Positions 61,801 to 64,000 of a DNA stretch of 64,000 nt are shown one piece after another; position 1 is the stretch's first letter, and each line of letters begins with the position of its first letter. Location of the stretch: assembly GCF_040115645.1 (NCBI RefSeq), contig NC_089545.1, positions 4,216,001 to 4,280,000 of the forward strand, given 5' to 3'. The position numbers and the translations under genes are program-made. The notes under the pieces are model-generated. The model did no database searches and was not told the origin of the DNA. It saw only the letters and a list, made by a program, of their open reading frames with translations. The stretch is from Euwallacea fornicatus (taxonomy: Eukaryota > Arthropoda > Insecta > Coleoptera > Curculionidae).

Positions 61801-63969
61801 TGAGAAACTCGATTTGAATCACGCTTCATTTGTACTCCAAATAAGATTTGATATAAAACACAATATCAGCAACTGAATCTAAAATTATTCGTTAATCAAT
61901 AAGCTAAATGCTCATTACTGTACTTTTGAGTCAGTTCAATGAAATCCTCATCGAATTAGCATAAATTACTCCTAGTGCCAAACTTTCAAACGATATCGAC
62001 TAAAGACGATTCAAAATAAAGCAACCCGTTCGACTGTAGTCATATTTCAGCTTCACCCTATTCTCAATAATACAGCCAGTATCTGATATACTGTAATTAT
62101 TATGCTTCATTTTATACGCAAAGTTTGGAGATAAAGTCACATTTGTAATAAAGCCCCGGGTAAACTTCACTACTTTAATGATTTGTGGCTAATTCAGTAT
62201 ATCTCGCAGTGTTTTTAAAAGTTGCCTTTGAAAAGTCCTGAGCAAAGCTCATTCGGTTTTATTACAATGCTTTTTTGTGGTGTTTACAGACAGATTATTC
62301 GGATATATTTTTAATCGGAGTAATATGGCCTTTTCCCCTTAGTTTGCTCAATTCATTATTCGAAACTTCATTATGCGAATTTTAGATCCATCCCTGAAAA
62401 CGCTCCATTAATTTTTAGGGTTATTGTTTTACGATTAAGCGTTATTTAGGTCCGTGATTGCTGACTTTGAATTTAGTTGGCGAAATATGGGAGTTGTTTG
62501 TTTAGACGCCCCTCCGTCAGAATAGTTCTCGAACAGTATAACTGGCTTAGATCGACAAACTTCACTCTAGCTGTAAGACATTGATTTAATTCCGTGACCC
62601 TAATCAAACGACCAGATCCCACCCCTTCAAAAAAAATTCATCAGTTGGTCACAAGACACATTTCATCTCGAATAACATGGGCCGCAGAGGCTCTCATGGT
62701 GAAAATTGGTGGAGCATCGCGGAGAGACTTGTATAGATAACTCATCAAGCATGATATTTACATGAAAATATTATGCTCTTTGTAGGTAACTATCATTTCG
62801 GGTTCTCCCAGGATAAATAAGCAGATGTTGCTGAGAATCTCCTGGAACGTTTGGAGAAGCTCCTAGAATACATATCCAAGACGATTAAGAAAAAATTCGC
62901 GAATAGGCAGTTTATGCGACCCTAAAAGATGAAGACTTTAATAGGAGACGACGCTGCCGATCCTTTCACGATCGTTCGGTGCTTGCATGTGTGCCATCTT
63001 CAACAATGAAAATCTCCGAAAAGTTTTCAAATTTCCATAGTTTAAATCCAATAGATGAGTACCTGGTTAATGCCTTAAAGTGGGTGACGCCATACTTTTA
63101 ACTTTCTCCGAACCAATAATTAGATACATATAAGTGTAGATTTTAATTAGATTTGGGGTATAAAATGTTATAAGTCTGAAAACTTTTACTGGCACAAAAC
63201 CTCAGTATATCACGATGGCTATCTTTATTTCGGTTCTGGGTGTCGCTATCAGCCGAAGGCAGCCTTCTTAGCGACGCCCTTGTACGCACGTACGTCGATA
63301 TAGTGACACTCACGCAATTTAAATTTAAAACCTCGAAACCTCTAATTTCGAGCCCTTTCATGGAATAAGAAATGCGAAAAATTTTATTTGAAGCATGAGA
63401 ATTTCTGCTACATATTTGTTTACGTTTTAATATATTTTCCTTCAGGAAAATGTAATTGACCCTAATTAATCATCCTCATTTGTGAATGATCAAATAAGAA
63501 AGTTATAAATACATACGTGCAACATAAAATTATGGGTAATTAATCGTTTATGTTGTGTGCCTAAACACCACCTGACCACACGCGTAATATTCCGGCTGAT
63601 AACGTACAGATTTTTTTTATAAAAAAAAAATTATTGTAATTTTCACCAACCAATACCCATGAATGATGGTGAACCATACGTAAAGCAGACGATCGCCTTA
63701 CAGGGACCGAATTTCGTAGCTGCCTCCCCCCCTTATCGATCTCATGTACTGCTGTATGCGTATAAATTCAAATATTTAAATAGACCTAAATTGAAAAGGA
63801 CTTTATGGCGCTGAAAACTGTAATAGAGGCTTAGAAGGCTTAATCCTCCTAGCTGATCCAGGCCTGTTCAAGAACACAAATCACCCTTAATTGCATCAAA
63901 GGGCTCTCCAGTTTTCCTAACTCATTTCACTGCTAAATCAAATTTATGGATAAAGTTAATTTCCTTGCA
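61801..63969. other. Non-coding stretch, no gene seen
   Basis: No coding motif, terminal repeat or RNA gene recognised. The 72-codon minus frame at 63143-63361 lacks motifs. Confidence 0.45.
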
Positions 63970-64000
63970 GACTTCATAGTGTTTAATTCCGGCGGCCATT
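63970..64000 (+). other. Possible exon start at the right edge
   Basis: The sequence TAATTTCCTTGCAG (63957-63970) is a good splice-acceptor consensus. The remaining 30 bp are open in one phase (FIVFNSGGH). Only ten codons are visible, so this is a pointer to the neighbouring sequence rather than a gene call. AG-ending pyrimidine tracts are common by chance. Confidence 0.15.

Noticed and set aside
1..64000. Search for well-known insect microRNAs, rRNA, tRNA and CRISPR-like arrays
   Set aside because: No match to the mature microRNAs I know, no rRNA or tRNA core, and no regularly spaced repeats were seen by eye. A covariance-model scan would be needed to exclude them.

Overview
The window looks like AT-rich nuclear DNA from an insect or other arthropod. 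I infer this from long non-coding stretches, the lack of any bacterial-style gene packing, and remnants of transposon families common in arthropods: mariner, pogo/Tigger-like, and a Tc1/mariner-superfamily transposase with a DUF4817-like N-terminus and terminal repeats starting TACAGGGTG. A beetle or related insect fits, but the sequence does not prove an order. I recognise no intact host protein-coding gene, rRNA, tRNA, known microRNA or CRISPR array. The open reading frames are short and mostly have random-looking composition.

The well-supported content is mobile DNA, nearly all decayed. At 9.1-10.9 kb a pogo/Tigger (jerky-like) transposase relic is split by an internally deleted Tc1/mariner-superfamily element that keeps matching terminal inverted repeats, TA duplications and its own N-terminal DNA-binding region. 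At 12.8-13.3 kb there is a 3' fragment of a mariner-like element. Between 27.7 and 61.8 kb lie four further relics of the DUF4817-type transposase (27717-28135, 37442-38067, 39364-39540 and 61518-61800), each with stops or frameshifts. At 38.9-40.4 kb a pair of diverged inverted repeats of about 240 bp encloses one of these fragments and a foldback MITE. A second copy of that MITE at 45921-46400 is a nearly perfect palindrome and looks recent. At 51963-53203 there is a full-length but dead mariner with both ends present.

The rest (1-9.1 kb, 13.3-27.7 kb, 30.5-37.2 kb, 40.5-45.9 kb, 46.4-51.4 kb, 53.2-61.5 kb and 61.8-64 kb) is intergenic or intronic in appearance. Several patches combine locally raised GC/CpG with clustered TAAT-, TTTATGG- and octamer-type words, for example 7380-7720, 17360-17660, 26560-26960 and 29790-30240. 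They could be cis-regulatory elements of a developmental gene outside the window, but this is inference and needs cross-species alignment. A few open frames (22176-22403 minus, 43538-43849 minus, 59579-59890 plus) and a splice-acceptor-like site at the right edge are flagged as weak candidates.

There are no operons or cooperating genes here. The relationships that can be read are nesting and shared ancestry among transposons. I found no convincing new biological system. The most notable structures are the nested element at 9.3-10.3 kb, the inverted-repeat composite at 38.9-40.4 kb, and the near-perfect 104-nt hairpin arms of the MITE at 45.9-46.4 kb.
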